DNA from: Syntrophomonadaceae bacterium | GTDB taxonomy: Bacteria; Bacillota; Dethiobacteria; PWVN01 | Length of the DNA: 32,583 bases | Reading direction: 5' to 3' | Assembly (NCBI GenBank): GCA_003561835.1 | Contig: PWVN01000185.1 | Coordinates: forward strand, 1-32,583 | Part shown: positions 1 through 8,985 of the stretch, one piece after another | Numbering within the stretch: position 1 is the stretch's first letter | Layout of the letters: every line of letters starts with the position of its first letter | The notes under the pieces: model-generated | The model's database searches: none | The model's input: only the letters and a program-made list of their open reading frames with translations | What the model was told of the DNA's origin: nothing | Made by a program: the position numbers and the translations under genes

Positions 1-1373
1 AATTGTGTGTAGATGAACCCGCGACGGGCATCACCGAACGTCACGGCATGCGACCGTCGGCTCATAAATACATAGGCTGCTCCCAGCAAAATCACCGCGA
101 CGCTTGCCTGCAAGGGATCAATAAGCGCCATCACAGCCAAACAGGCAATCGCTCCCAGCAAAGCTGTGCTCCAATGAAAACATCGGAACCGTGGTCGAAA
201 CGAGGGGTTGGCTCCAAATGCCTCGACGAAAGCCGCCACATTAATAATCAAATAGGTGCACAGAAAGAACATCGTGACCAACATCGCCACCTGATTGAAG
301 GCAGCGCCGGCATCGTCTGCTGTTGCCATCCATAAAACTCCGACCGTGACGATGAAGGTCAAAATCAGCGCCCGGCGGGGTTCATCACCTGTTTGGGTCC
401 CCGCAGCAAACAGATTCAATGGTCGCAAGAGGCGGTCGCGAGCGATGGCCTGGAGGACGCGCGGAGCCGCCAGGAAAGATGCCAACGCACTAGAGATGGT
501 TGCGGCGAACATGCCCGCCACCACTAGCGAGGCGGCCCCCAGCGCGGCATTGGCTAACAACACGCCATAGGGCGACACCCGCATGAATTCCCGCTCGCTC
601 GCCCCGCCCAGCAAAACGATCTGCAAGCCATACACGACGAATCCAACGCCAATTGCCGCCAGCGTTCCCTGGACCAGCGAGCGCCCTGGATTCTTGAGAT
701 CGCCCGACATATTGATCCCAGCCATGATCCCGGTAACCGCCGGGAAATAAATGGCAAAGACAGTCCACAAACCCACGCCCTCCGTATAATTGGGTTTCCA
801 ATTGCTTGCAAACAGATCTGCACGAAAGGACATCGCTAGTCCGGACAGGAAAGTCAAGAGGGCCAGACTGAGTACAGAAAGAATCAGAAATTGCACCTTC
901 ACAGCCCAACGGATGCCGATGTAATTGATGATAAAAAGAACAAGCGCGGTACCCAAACAAACCCAACGAAGATGATCATGAAACCAAGGGACGCTCTGCG
1001 CCATGGCCTCCGCAAATCCCAAAATGTAAAATGGAACGGAAAGCGTCTGAGCCACAAACAGGGTAATGCCAATGGCTCCGCCAAACTCAGGCCCAAGCAC
1101 CCGCGAAATCAAAAAATACGCGCCCCCGCCGTGAACTTTCGTATTCGTGGAGATGGCAGCGATAGACAAAGCTGTCAGGATAACGATGATCTCTGCAATG
1201 ATCAGAATGATCAAGGCACCCGAAACTCCCGCCTGCGCGACCACGTAGCCTGCGCGTAGAAATAGTATAACTCCCAATATCGTCAGAACCGAGGGAGTAA
1301 ATACACCAGCGAATGTTCCCAATCGATGGGGAACAGGATCTGCTTGAGCCTCATCCAGTGTCGAGTTCATCAT
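1..1373 (-). CDS. Cation-chloride cotransporter (SLC12-like, APC superfamily), C-terminus cut by window edge
   Basis: Translating the minus strand from the ATG at 1373 gives more than 450 residues with no stop before the left edge. The N-terminus contains GTFAGVFTPSVLTILGVILF, followed by many hydrophobic segments, then TGIMAGINMSGDLKNPGRSL and ASFLAAPRVLQAIARDRLL. These match conserved stretches of cation-chloride cotransporters (Na-K-Cl/K-Cl type), which carry salt across the inner membrane. The visible end reads DARRGF, like the start of the cytoplasmic tail in that family. A GAGGTG site lies 7 nt before the start, and the gene begins 11 nt after the tatC stop, so it is probably cotranscribed with tatA-tatC. 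An amino-acid permease of the same superfamily is the alternative. It belongs to the low-GC left piece. Confidence 0.75.
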   Translation of the reverse strand, partial: MMNSTLDEAQADPVPHRLGTFAGVFTPSVLTILGVILFLRAGYVVAQAGVSGALIILIIAEIIVILTALSIAAISTNTKVHGGGAYFLISRVLGPEFGGAIGITLFVAQTLSVPFYILGFAEAMAQSVPWFHDHLRWVCLGTALVLFIINYIGIRWAVKVQFLILSVLSLALLTFLSGLAMSFRADLFASNWKPNYTEGVGLWTVFAIYFPAVTGIMAGINMSGDLKNPGRSLVQGTLAAIGVGFVVYGLQIVLLGGASEREFMRVSPYGVLLANAALGAASLVVAGMFAATISSALASFLAAPRVLQAIARDRLLRPLNLFAAGTQTGDEPRRALILTFIVTVGVLWMATADDAGAAFNQVAMLVTMFFLCTYLIINVAAFVEAFGANPSFRPRFRCFHWSTALLGAIACLAVMALIDPLQASVAVILLGAAYVFMSRRSHAVTFGDARRGFIYTQ

Positions 1374-1384
1374 TAGGGGACACC

Positions 1385-2173
1385 TCAATGACGCAAATTG
1401 TGTTTTTGACGACGCTCCGAGATCTGCACCACCCAGATACAAAACTCATACAACACCACCAACGGACCGGCCATGATCACTTGTGTGATCGGATCCGGAG
1501 GTGTCAGCACCATGGCCACAATCAGCAAGATAACGATGACCAAACGTCGCCGTTGACGGAGTTGCTGCGATGAGATTAATCCCAATCGCCCCAGCACCAC
1601 AAGGATGACAGGCATTTGAAAAGCGATCCCAAACGCCAGCAACAAATGCACCACAAAAGCAACATAACTAGTCACTTGTGGCACAGGTTGGATGCCCAAC
1701 CAGTCGTGCATTCCAAACATCATCCGAAGTCCGACCGGCAGCGTGAAGGTGTATCCCAACCATACTCCCACGATAAATAGCACAATGGAGAAACCACCCG
1801 TCTGACGGATGACGGCCTTTTCCTTGTTCGTGAGCCCCGGGAAAATAAATTGTCCAATGAAGAACAGCAAAAAGGGTGCACTCAACAGCAAGCCACTCCA
1901 AAGCCCAACCCGCATGGTGACAGAAAAAGCGCCAGTCACTTCGATCGATTGCAGAAACAAGTCGGGATGTTTAACCACGCGATCCAACGGAGCCTTGAGG
2001 AAAGCAAAAATCAACGGAACAAACGGCAACGTAATGGCCGTTCCTACGGCAAGAGCAAGCGCGCAGCGGATCAACATCTGCCGCAAATCCTCCAAGTGCT
2101 CTAAAAACGGCTTGGTGACTTCTTCCTCATCATCATCCGCTAGCTGGGAGCCGACCTCAGCGGATGAGCTCAT
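1385..2173 (-). CDS. tatC: Sec-independent protein translocase TatC
   Basis: This 262-residue membrane protein matches TatC in length and layout. It has an acidic N-terminus, then PFLEHLEDLRQMLIRCALAL (the conserved cytoplasmic start of TatC with its F-x-H-L-x-E/D-L-R core), and six hydrophobic segments. TatC is the inner-membrane receptor for twin-arginine signal peptides and works with TatA/B to export folded, often cofactor-containing proteins. Its ATG overlaps the tatA stop as ATGA, so translation is coupled. The C-terminus is short and basic (RRQKHNLRH). It lies in the piece that appears to come from a Gram-negative organism, so it should not be assumed to serve the Tat substrate predicted near 30.9 kb. 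Confidence 0.95.
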   Translation of the reverse strand: MSSSAEVGSQLADDDEEEVTKPFLEHLEDLRQMLIRCALALAVGTAITLPFVPLIFAFLKAPLDRVVKHPDLFLQSIEVTGAFSVTMRVGLWSGLLLSAPFLLFFIGQFIFPGLTNKEKAVIRQTGGFSIVLFIVGVWLGYTFTLPVGLRMMFGMHDWLGIQPVPQVTSYVAFVVHLLLAFGIAFQMPVILVVLGRLGLISSQQLRQRRRLVIVILLIVAMVLTPPDPITQVIMAGPLVVLYEFCIWVVQISERRQKHNLRH

Positions 2174-2508
2174 AAAGAGTCCCTCGGTGAAGACGGATCT
2201 AGATTCACGGCACCCATCGCAGCTGTCTTCTGACCTGATTGCGGATGCGGCTTCTCAGATGTCGACGCACCCTTTTTCTGAAGCTGCTTTGGAGAAACCA
2301 CAGAGTGAGGCTGTTTCAGATCATCATCCTCATCGGCATGAACGATTTCATCCGTCACTTCTCGAGCGGCACGCCGGAATTCTTCTAGGGTTCGCCCCAG
2401 CGTGCGCGCCATCCGAGGCAAATTCTTGGCCCCAAAAAGCAACAGCACGGCCAGCAGGACGAGCAATAACTCGCCACCACCGGGCGTGCCGAAGAAAGCC
2501 AGTATCAC
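2170..2508 (-). CDS. tatA: Twin-arginine translocase subunit TatA/TatE
   Basis: This is a 112-residue protein with the TatA layout: a short N-terminus (FGTPGGGELLLVLLAVLLLF), one membrane helix, the GAKNLPRMARTLGRTLEEFR amphipathic helix with its conserved FG-x-x-x-LP core, and a polar tail rich in D, E, K, Q and S. TatA oligomers form the transport path for substrates bound by TatC. The start at 2508 lies 8 nt after the pal stop, and the stop overlaps tatC by ATGA, giving the order pal-tatA-tatC. TatB and TatA are hard to separate by eye. The glycine-rich N-terminus and the lone copy fit a TatA that does both jobs. Confidence 0.93.
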   Translation of the reverse strand: MILAFFGTPGGGELLLVLLAVLLLFGAKNLPRMARTLGRTLEEFRRAAREVTDEIVHADEDDDLKQPHSVVSPKQLQKKGASTSEKPHPQSGQKTAAMGAVNLDPSSPRDSL

Positions 2509-2516
2509 GCCTGCCT

Positions 2517-2925
2517 CTATCGTGTGACAATAAATTCAGACCGGCGGTTTTGTCTCCACGCCTCTTCGTTGTGGCCGAAAGCCACCGGTCGCTCAGCACC
2601 AAAACTGCGCGTCTGGAGACGAGATCCATCAATACCCAATCCGATCAAATAAGCGCGGGCAGCCAACGCACGCCGCTCGCCGAGAGACAAGTTGTAGGCT
2701 CGACTGCCGCGTTCATCCGTGTGCCCTTCGACGATCACATTCACTGAAGGGTTCCGTCGCATGTAAGCGGCCACTTCTTCCAGCTTCCACCGTTCTGGTT
2801 CGGCAATCTGAGCACTATCAAACGCAAACAAAACTGCTTCAAATTGTCCTTCGATATGCTCTCCATCAAAGGCGCTTCGAGGTCCCAAGCCATCCGTAAA
2901 AATATTATCTCCGGGGAGTCCACCA
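2517..2925 (-). CDS. pal: Peptidoglycan-associated lipoprotein (Pal/OmpA C-terminal domain), 5' end missing at the join
   Basis: The C-terminal part is a complete OmpA-like peptidoglycan-binding domain: [11 protein letters not shown], the peptidoglycan-contacting [37 protein letters not shown] and a closing RRSEFIVTR. Pal sits in the outer membrane and ties it to the cell wall as part of the Tol-Pal system. The frame stays open upstream through [20 protein letters not shown], which reads like real protein, to a stop in DNA that belongs to the ribosomal operon. No lipoprotein signal peptide or lipobox is present, so the 5' third has been lost at the join near 2905-2930. A TTG at 2888 is available but is internal to the conserved sequence and is unlikely to be the true start. 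Confidence 0.85.
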
Positions 2926-2952
2926 ACCCCGGTGGAAGAATTGCAGGGTTAG
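2926..2952 (+). CDS. rpsE: Ribosomal protein S5, last codons only (5' truncated at the join)
   Basis: Just upstream of rpmD the plus strand reads TPVEELQG then a TAG stop (2950-2952). S5 proteins of Bacillota usually end in a RGK(T/S)VEEL-type tail, and rpsE is the expected gene immediately before rpmD. The codons before about 2926 do not continue as S5 and instead belong to pal on the other strand. I therefore read this as the last eight or so codons of rpsE, with the rest missing. The identification rests on a very short match plus gene order. Confidence 0.55.
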   Translation, partial: TPVEELQG

Positions 2953-2963
2953 GAGGAAAGAAC

Positions 2964-3152
2964 ATGAGCAAGGAGATAAAAATCACCCTTATACACAGCC
3001 CCATCGGCAGAAGCCAGCGGCAGAAGGATACCGTCAAGGCCCTGGGGTTCACCAAAATGTACCAGACGGTGTCAAAGCCCGATTCGCCGGCCATCCGGGG
3101 AATGATCGCCAAGGTTTCCCATCTGCTTCGGGTTGAGGAAGCGGGTTCCTAG
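2964..3152 (+). CDS. rpmD: 50S ribosomal protein L30
   Basis: This 62-residue protein has the typical L30 length and sequence: an N-terminal strand ([13 protein letters not shown]), R/K-rich [13 protein letters not shown], then [21 protein letters not shown]30 binds 23S rRNA in the large subunit. An AGGAGG site at 2951-2956 overlaps the rpsE stop and sits 7 nt before the ATG. An in-frame opening further upstream reaches into the foreign left piece, so ATG 2964 is the right start. rplO follows after 26 nt, the usual spc-operon order. Confidence 0.95.
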   Translation: MSKEIKITLIHSPIGRSQRQKDTVKALGFTKMYQTVSKPDSPAIRGMIAKVSHLLRVEEAGS

Positions 3153-3178
3153 GCGGCGACTAAAAAGGAGGTGTACGA

Positions 3179-3616
3179 ATGCGGCTCCATGAACTGAAAC
3201 CCGATACGGGTACAACCGGAAGAAAACGCAAAGGCAGGGGGATCGGTTCCGGCCTGGGGAAAACCGCCGGCCGGGGGCAAAAAGGCCAAAAATCCCGCTC
3301 CGGCGGCGGCGTGCGGCCCGGATTCGAGGGGGGACAGATGCCCCTGCAGCAGCGCCTGCCCAAACGCGGCTTTACCAACCTGGCCCGCCGGGAATTTTCC
3401 GAAGTGAATGTGGAAGTCTTGAACCGCTTCGAGAACGACACGGTGGTGACCCCCGAAATGCTGCTTGAGGCGGGCTGTGTGAAAAAACTGCAGGCCGGCC
3501 TGAAGGTCCTGGGCCGGGGGGAACTGGAACGGAACCTGACGGTCAGGGCCCATAAATTCAGTAAAGCGGCTGCAGAAAAGATCGAGGCCGCAGGCGGCAA
3601 GGCAGAGGTGATATAA
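3179..3616 (+). CDS. rplO: 50S ribosomal protein L15
   Basis: A 145-residue L15. The glycine- and basic-rich N-terminal extension ([20 protein letters not shown] and [20 protein letters not shown]) threads into 23S rRNA in this family. The globular C-terminal part ends [20 protein letters not shown], the conserved L15 signature region. An AAAAGGAGGTG site precedes the ATG. The TAA stop (3614-3616) directly abuts the secY GTG, so the two are translationally coupled. Confidence 0.96.
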   Translation: MRLHELKPDTGTTGRKRKGRGIGSGLGKTAGRGQKGQKSRSGGGVRPGFEGGQMPLQQRLPKRGFTNLARREFSEVNVEVLNRFENDTVVTPEMLLEAGCVKKLQAGLKVLGRGELERNLTVRAHKFSKAAAEKIEAAGGKAEVI

Positions 3617-4876
3617 GTGCTGGAAACCCTACGGACAGCGTGGAAAATCAAGGACTTGCGGCAAAAGATTCTCTTTACCCTTTCCATGCTCTTTGTTTTC
3701 CGCCTGGGCTCCTTCATTCCCATCCCGGGGGTGGACCCCTCCAGGCTGCAGGAACTCTTTCAGGGGGACAACCTTTTTGGCCTTATGAACGTGATCACGG
3801 GGGACGCCTTGAGCCGGTTTTCCATCTTCGCCATGGGCATTTTCCCCTATATCAACGCTTCCATCATCATGAACCTGTTGACCATCGTCATCCCCAAACT
3901 GGAGCAACTGGCCAAGGAAGGGGAAGAGGGGCGGAAGAAAATTGCCCAGTTCACCCGCTACGGGACAGTGCTCCTGGCCCTGATCCAGGCCACGGGCATG
4001 ACCTTTACCCCCTTTATCCAGCAGGCCGTCATCAACCGGGGGGGCTTTGCCAACTTCACCATCATCATATCCCTGACGGCGGGGACCGCCTTCCTCATGT
4101 GGCTGGGGGAAATGATCACGGATCGGGGGATCGGCAACGGCATATCCCTCATCATCTTTGCCGGCATCATCGCCGGGTTTCCCTCGGCAGCGGCCGTCCT
4201 CATCGAGACGGTGCGGGTGGGTGAGGCCAGCATCATCCTGGCCGTCGTTGTTGTCCTTATCCTCGTCGGCCTCCTGGTGGGGATCGTGGGGCTGGAAGAG
4301 GGGCAGCGGCGCATCCCCGTCCAGTATGCCAAGCGGATCGTGGGCCGCCGCATGTACGGCGGGCAGTCCACCCACATACCCCTGAAGGTGAACCAGGCCG
4401 GCGTGATTCCCGTCATTTTTGCCTCCGCCATCCTGACCCTGCCGGCCACCCTCGCCCAGTTCATCGACCAGCCCATCGTCAACCGCATCGGGGATGCCCT
4501 GACCTTCGGCAGGCCCTTGAACACCGTTTTGTACTTTATGCTGATTTTCTTTTTCACTTTTTTCTACACGGCCATTCAGTTCGACCCCATGAAGGTATCG
4601 GGGGACATGAAGAAGTACGGCGGGTTCATCCCGGGGCTGCGGCCCGGGCGGCCCACGGCTGAGTACCTGGCCCGGGTTTCTTCCCGCCTGACCTTTGCCG
4701 GCGCCCTGGCCTTAGCTTCCATCGCCGTAATGCCCATCCTCTTTCAGAATGCCACCCGGGTCAACATGATGTTCTCCGGGACGGGCCTCATCATCATCGT
4801 GGGGGTGGCCCTGGAGACCATGAAGCAGATCGAAACCCACATGCTGATGCGGAACTACCAGGGGTTCATGAAATAG
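3617..4876 (+). CDS. secY: Preprotein translocase subunit SecY
   Basis: This 419-residue protein has the ten hydrophobic segments of SecY, the pore subunit of the SecYEG channel in the cytoplasmic membrane. Recognisable parts are the amphipathic start (WKIKDLRQKILFTL), the plug region after FIPIPGVDP, FSIFAMGIFPYINASIIM near residues 73-90, the cytoplasmic loop QRRIPVQYAKRIVGRRMYGG, and the C-terminal loop with DMKKYGGFIPGLRPGRPTAEYL. It starts with GTG immediately after the rplO stop, which coupling explains. map follows 13 nt later; adk, which normally lies between secY and map in Bacillota, is missing. Confidence 0.97.
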   Translation: MLETLRTAWKIKDLRQKILFTLSMLFVFRLGSFIPIPGVDPSRLQELFQGDNLFGLMNVITGDALSRFSIFAMGIFPYINASIIMNLLTIVIPKLEQLAKEGEEGRKKIAQFTRYGTVLLALIQATGMTFTPFIQQAVINRGGFANFTIIISLTAGTAFLMWLGEMITDRGIGNGISLIIFAGIIAGFPSAAAVLIETVRVGEASIILAVVVVLILVGLLVGIVGLEEGQRRIPVQYAKRIVGRRMYGGQSTHIPLKVNQAGVIPVIFASAILTLPATLAQFIDQPIVNRIGDALTFGRPLNTVLYFMLIFFFTFFYTAIQFDPMKVSGDMKKYGGFIPGLRPGRPTAEYLARVSSRLTFAGALALASIAVMPILFQNATRVNMMFSGTGLIIIVGVALETMKQIETHMLMRNYQGFMK

Positions 4877-4889
4877 CGGGGGGCGACGG

Positions 4890-5636
4890 ATGATAACCCA
4901 CAAGTCTTCCCGAGAGTTGGAATTGATGCGCCGGGCCGGCAGGATCGTGGCCGAAGCCCTGGACATCATGAAGGGGGCCATCCGCCCGGGGCTGGCCACC
5001 CTGGAACTGGACCGCCTGGCGGAGAAGCACATCCGGAGAGAGGGGGGAATTCCCGCCTTCAAGGGCTACCGGGGTTTTCCCGCCAGCATCTGCGCCTCCG
5101 TCAATGAGGAGGTGGTCCACGGGATCCCGGGCCTTCGCCGCCTGAAAGAGGGCGATATCATCAGCATTGATGTGGGTGTCCAGTACCAGGGTTACTTCGG
5201 GGATGCGGCCGCCACCTTTCCCGTGGGCCAAATAGAGGAGGAGGCAGAGTGCCTCATCCGGGTCACCCGGCGGGCCCTGGAAGCGGGGATCCAGCAGACC
5301 AGGGAAGGAAATTTTTTGAGCGATATATCCAATGCCGTCCAGACCTATGCCGAAAGCCGGGGGTTTTCCGTGGTCCGGAACTACGTGGGCCACGGCATCG
5401 GCTCCGAGATGCACGAGGAACCCCAGGTCCCCAACTTCGGGCCGCCGGGCCGGGGGCCAAAACTCTCCTCCGGCATGACCCTGGCCATCGAACCCATGGT
5501 CAATGCCGGCACCTGGCAGGTGGACACCCTGGCTGACGAATGGACGGTGGTTACCCAGGACGGCCGGCTCTCGGCCCACTTTGAACACACCGTGGCCATC
5601 GTTAAAGGGTGCCCGGAAGTTTTAACGGTCCTGTAA
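4890..5636 (+). CDS. map: Type I methionine aminopeptidase
   Basis: A 248-residue MetAP that removes the N-terminal methionine of new proteins. The five metal ligands are all visible: D94 (ISIDVGV), D105 (YFGDAAATF), H168 (VGHGIG), E201 (AIEPM) and E232 (FEHTV). H77 (VVHGIPG) and H175 (MHEEP) match the substrate-contacting histidines. There is no N-terminal zinc-finger extension, as is normal for bacterial type Ia enzymes. It starts 13 nt after secY and is followed by a 66-nt gap before infA, where some clostridial relatives carry a KOW-domain gene. Nothing coding is visible in that gap. Confidence 0.96.
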   Translation: MITHKSSRELELMRRAGRIVAEALDIMKGAIRPGLATLELDRLAEKHIRREGGIPAFKGYRGFPASICASVNEEVVHGIPGLRRLKEGDIISIDVGVQYQGYFGDAAATFPVGQIEEEAECLIRVTRRALEAGIQQTREGNFLSDISNAVQTYAESRGFSVVRNYVGHGIGSEMHEEPQVPNFGPPGRGPKLSSGMTLAIEPMVNAGTWQVDTLADEWTVVTQDGRLSAHFEHTVAIVKGCPEVLTVL

Positions 5637-5702
5637 GGGCCCAAATACCCGGACAGCTGAACGCAGGCAGCCGAGCCGGGCAAAGGGAGGGAAGATATCT
5701 GG

Positions 5703-5924
5703 ATGTCCAAAAAAAAGGACGCCATTGAGGTGGAGGGAAAGGTTGTCGAACCCCTGCCAAATGCCATGTTCCGCGTGGAATTAAAGAATGGCCATAAAAT
5801 ACTGGCCCATGTTTCCGGGAAGATCCGCATGAACTTCATCCGCATCCTGCCGGGAGACAGGGTCTTGGTTGAGTTGTCCCCTTACGATTTGCAGCGGGGC
5901 CGGATAACTTACCGTTTCAAATAA
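5703..5924 (+). CDS. infA: Translation initiation factor IF-1
   Basis: A 73-residue S1/OB-fold protein of exactly the usual IF-1 length. [20 protein letters not shown], then [20 protein letters not shown] and [20 protein letters not shown], are the conserved IF-1 core. It binds the ribosomal A site during initiation. The start follows an AGGGAGGGAAG site. It sits in the standard place between map and rpmJ. Confidence 0.97.
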   Translation: MSKKKDAIEVEGKVVEPLPNAMFRVELKNGHKILAHVSGKIRMNFIRILPGDRVLVELSPYDLQRGRITYRFK

Positions 5925-5931
5925 GCCATAG

Positions 5932-6057
<126 letters not shown>

Positions 6058-6129
6058 GAAGTATATTTTACCATCTGGTAGGGAAACCTAATTGCATTGT
6101 CAACTTTTTGCCATACAGGAGGTGTAGAA

Positions 6130-6501
6130 ATGGCTCGTATTGCAGGTATCGACCTGCCCCGGGAGAAGCGAGTGGAAATCGCTCTGACTTATATCTACGG
6201 CATCGGACGCTCCACGTCCAGAAAGATCCTGAATTCCACCAAGGTCAACTCCGACACCCGGGTCAGGGATTTGACGGAAGATGAAGTGGCCCGCCTCAGG
6301 GAATATATCGATAGAGGGGTCAAGGTGGAGGGAGACCTGCGCCGGGAAATCACCATGAATATCAAAAGGCTCATGGAGATCGGCTGCTACCGGGGAATCC
6401 GGCACCGACGGGGCATGCCCGTGCGGGGCCAGACCACGAAAAACAACGCCCGCACCCGCAAGGGACCCAAACGGACCGTGGGCATCAGAAGGAAAAAATA
6501 G
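6130..6501 (+). CDS. rpsM: 30S ribosomal protein S13
   Basis: This 123-residue S13 begins [20 protein letters not shown]. It has the helix-two-turn-helix region ([14 protein letters not shown]) and the basic C-terminal tail [20 protein letters not shown] that reaches towards the P-site tRNA. S13 contacts 16S rRNA and L5 across the subunit bridge. An AGGAGGTG at 6119-6126 sits 3-4 nt before ATG 6130. An in-frame ATG at 6097 would lie upstream of that site and is not the start. Confidence 0.97.
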   Translation: MARIAGIDLPREKRVEIALTYIYGIGRSTSRKILNSTKVNSDTRVRDLTEDEVARLREYIDRGVKVEGDLRREITMNIKRLMEIGCYRGIRHRRGMPVRGQTTKNNARTRKGPKRTVGIRRKK

Positions 6502-6516
6502 AAGGGGGGAACTGCG

Positions 6517-6909
6517 TTGGCTCGAAGAAAAACCGCCCGTACCAAACGGAGGGACCGCAAGAATATTGAGCATGGCATTGCCCATATCAAGTCTACCTTT
6601 AACAATACCATCGTCAGCATTTCCGACCTCAAGGGGAACAGCATAGCCTGGTCCAGCGCCGGGAATGTGGGCTTCAAGGGATCCCGCAAGTCCACGCCCT
6701 TTGCCGCCCAGCTGGCGGCCGACAGCGCCGCCAAGGCGGCCATGGAGCACGGGATGCGGGAAGTGGAAGTGTATGTGAAGGGCCCGGGGGCCGGCCGGGA
6801 AGCCGCCATCAGGTCCCTGCAGGCCGCCGGCCTGGAAGTGAACATGATCAAGGATGTTACACCCATTCCCCATAATGGCTGCCGCCCACCAAAACGGCGC
6901 CGGGTATAA
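6517..6909 (+). CDS. rpsK: 30S ribosomal protein S11
   Basis: A 130-residue S11 with [40 protein letters not shown] and the C-terminal [17 protein letters not shown] that contacts 16S rRNA. The start codon is TTG at 6517, preceded by AGGGGGGA. It follows rpsM by 15 nt, as expected in the alpha-operon-like tail of the cluster. Confidence 0.97.
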   Translation: MARRKTARTKRRDRKNIEHGIAHIKSTFNNTIVSISDLKGNSIAWSSAGNVGFKGSRKSTPFAAQLAADSAAKAAMEHGMREVEVYVKGPGAGREAAIRSLQAAGLEVNMIKDVTPIPHNGCRPPKRRRV

Positions 6910-6939
6910 GAAGTGAAGCAGGAGGTGCAAGGATAAAGG

Positions 6940-7566
6940 ATGGCTCGTTACAAAGATTCGGTTTGCAGGCTCTGCCGACGGGAAGGAACGAAATTGTATT
7001 TAAAAGGCGAAAGGTGCTACACGGATAAATGTGCCGTGAGCCGCCGGGCCTATGCCCCCGGCCAGCACGGCCAGCGGCGGACAAAGGTCTCGGAATACGG
7101 TACCCAGCTCAGGGAAAAGCAGAAGGCCCGCCGCATCTACGGGGTCCTGGAAGGCCAGTTCCGGAAATACTTTAAGGAAGCCGACCGGCGCAGGGGGATC
7201 ACCGGGGAGAACCTGTTGCGGATCCTGGAAAGCCGCCTGGACAATGTGGTTTTCAGGCTGGGCTTTGCCCTGTCCCGGGCTGAAGGCCGCCACATGGTGC
7301 GCCACGGCCACATCAACGTCAACGGACGCAGGGTGGACATCCCCTCCTACCAGGTAAAGCCCGGGGATGTGGTCAGCGTGGGAGACAAGGGCAGGAAGAA
7401 TGCCCGCATCAAGGAAGTGGTAGAAATTATGGAAGGCCAGGGGACGCTGGAATGGTTGGAAGTGGACAGGGAAAACCTGGTGGGCAAAGTCCTCCGGGTT
7501 CCCAGCCGGGATGAAATCGATATCCCCGTCCAGGAACACCTGATCGTGGAGCTTTACTCCCGTTAA
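6940..7566 (+). CDS. rpsD: 30S ribosomal protein S4 (zinc-binding form)
   Basis: A 208-residue S4, an early assembly protein that binds the 5' domain of 16S rRNA and can act as a translational repressor of its own operon. Residues C9, C12, C26 and C31 (VCRLCRREG and [10 protein letters not shown]) give the zinc-finger type of S4; many bacteria also encode a cysteine-free version. The S4 RNA-binding domain follows at about residues 98-160 ([40 protein letters not shown]). Placement between rpsK and rpoA is normal for Bacillota. Confidence 0.97.
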   Translation: MARYKDSVCRLCRREGTKLYLKGERCYTDKCAVSRRAYAPGQHGQRRTKVSEYGTQLREKQKARRIYGVLEGQFRKYFKEADRRRGITGENLLRILESRLDNVVFRLGFALSRAEGRHMVRHGHINVNGRRVDIPSYQVKPGDVVSVGDKGRKNARIKEVVEIMEGQGTLEWLEVDRENLVGKVLRVPSRDEIDIPVQEHLIVELYSR

Positions 7567-7625
7567 GCCGCTGCCAGAGGATCCGGCGAAAACCCATTTG
7601 GGCAAAGGAGGGCTTATAATCAATT

Positions 7626-8573
7626 ATGATAGAAATTGAAAAGCCGAGGATTGAGAGAGTAAAGGGCAATGAGGAGAACACGTACGGAAGTTTTGTGATC
7701 GAACCCCTGGAACGGGGGTACGGCATTACCCTGGGCAATTCTCTCAGGCGGATACTCCTTTCCTCCCTTCCTGGTACGGCCATTACAGCCATAAAGATTG
7801 ACGGTATTCTGCATGAATTCTCAACCATACCCGGAGTGGTGGAAGATACCATAGAGATGATTTTGCACCTGAAAGAACTATCCATGAAGATCTACAGCGA
7901 CGAACCCCAGACCCTCATCATCGAGAGGGAGGGGGACGGCGCCATCTACGCCCGGGACATCAAGGTGCCCGCGGATGTGGAAGTCCTAAACCCGGACCTC
8001 TATATCGCCACCATGGAAAAGGGGGCCAAGCTGTACATGGAGATGACGGCTTCCGTAGGCCGGGGGTATGTGCCGGCGGAGCGGAACAAGCAGGCGAACC
8101 AACCCCTGGGCGTCATTCCCGTAGACTCCATCTTCACCCCCATCCGCAGGGTCAACTACAGGGTGGAAGACACCCGGGTGGGCCAGATTACCGACTACGA
8201 CAAGCTGACCCTGGAAGTTTGGACGGACGGCAGCATCAAGCCCGATGAGGCCATCAGCCTGGGCGCCAAAATTTTGAACAAGCACCTGAGCCTCTTCGTG
8301 AACCTGACGGAAAAGGTCGATGAGGTGGAGATCACCACGGAAAAAGATGAAGACGAGCGGGAGAGGATTCTGGACATGACCATCGAGGAACTGGACCTGT
8401 CCGTCCGCTCCTACAACTGCCTCAAGCGGGCCGGCATCAACACGGTGGGGGAACTCATCAACAAGACGGAAGATGACATGATGAAGGTCCGCAACCTGGG
8501 GAAGAAATCCTTGGAGGAAGTCCAGCAGAAGCTGGCGGAGTTGAACTTTTCCCTCAAGGAAAGCCATGAATAG
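7626..8573 (+). CDS. rpoA: DNA-directed RNA polymerase alpha subunit
   Basis: A 315-residue alpha subunit. The N-terminal domain ([20 protein letters not shown]) dimerises and nucleates assembly of RNA polymerase. After the linker rich in D and E (about residues 232-245), the C-terminal domain ([20 protein letters not shown], then [15 protein letters not shown]) binds UP-element DNA and activators. Length and both domains are complete. It lies between rpsD and rplQ, 17 nt before the latter. Confidence 0.98.
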   Translation: MIEIEKPRIERVKGNEENTYGSFVIEPLERGYGITLGNSLRRILLSSLPGTAITAIKIDGILHEFSTIPGVVEDTIEMILHLKELSMKIYSDEPQTLIIEREGDGAIYARDIKVPADVEVLNPDLYIATMEKGAKLYMEMTASVGRGYVPAERNKQANQPLGVIPVDSIFTPIRRVNYRVEDTRVGQITDYDKLTLEVWTDGSIKPDEAISLGAKILNKHLSLFVNLTEKVDEVEITTEKDEDERERILDMTIEELDLSVRSYNCLKRAGINTVGELINKTEDDMMKVRNLGKKSLEEVQQKLAELNFSLKESHE

Positions 8574-8590
8574 AAAAGGAGGGAGCAGGG

Positions 8591-8932
8591 TTGGCCGACT
8601 CGAAACTGGGACGCAGGAGCGAAGCCCGCAAAGCCTTATTGCGCAACATGGTAACTTCGCTTTTACGGTCCAAACGGATTGAAACAACAGAAACCAAGGC
8701 CAAGGAAGCCCGCATCATTGCGGAACGGATGATTACCCTGGCCAAGCGGGGGGACCTGCATGCCAGGCGTCAGGCCCTGGCTTATCTCTTGGATGAAGAT
8801 GTGGTCAAGGACCTCTTCGACAACCTGGCCATCAAATATGATGACCGCCAGGGGGGCTACACCCGGATCATCAAAAAAGGCCCCCGTCGGGGCGACGGCG
8901 CCCCCGTTGTCATCCTGGAGATGGTTGAATAA
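8591..8932 (+). CDS. rplQ: 50S ribosomal protein L17
   Basis: A 113-residue L17: [20 protein letters not shown], the [20 protein letters not shown] helix and a C-terminal [20 protein letters not shown]. It begins with TTG at 8591 after an AAAGGAGGGAG site. It is the last ribosomal gene of this block. A hairpin with a T-run follows the stop at once (8938-8969). Confidence 0.97.
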   Translation: MADSKLGRRSEARKALLRNMVTSLLRSKRIETTETKAKEARIIAERMITLAKRGDLHARRQALAYLLDEDVVKDLFDNLAIKYDDRQGGYTRIIKKGPRRGDGAPVVILEMVE

Positions 8933-8937
8933 GGACC

Positions 8938-8969
8938 AAAAGGGCAGAAGCAGGGTTTCTGTCCTTTTT
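8938..8969 (+). terminator. Hairpin with T-run between rplQ and the ECF genes
   Basis: The left arm AAAAGGGCAGAAG (8938-8950) pairs with TTTCTGTCCTTTT (8956-8968), one or two pairs being G-U, with a CAGGG loop. The right arm ends in a run of five T. This is a probable intrinsic terminator closing the ribosomal operon. It could be leaky and let some transcription into ecfA1. Confidence 0.6.
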
Positions 8970-8985
8970 CACGCAGGAGGTTTTT

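Noticed and set aside
1..2900. Treating the pal-tat piece as horizontally acquired Tat genes serving the Tat substrate at 30.9 kb
   Set aside because: The join destroys rpsE and pal at the same point, which fits a chimeric contig better than a functional acquisition.
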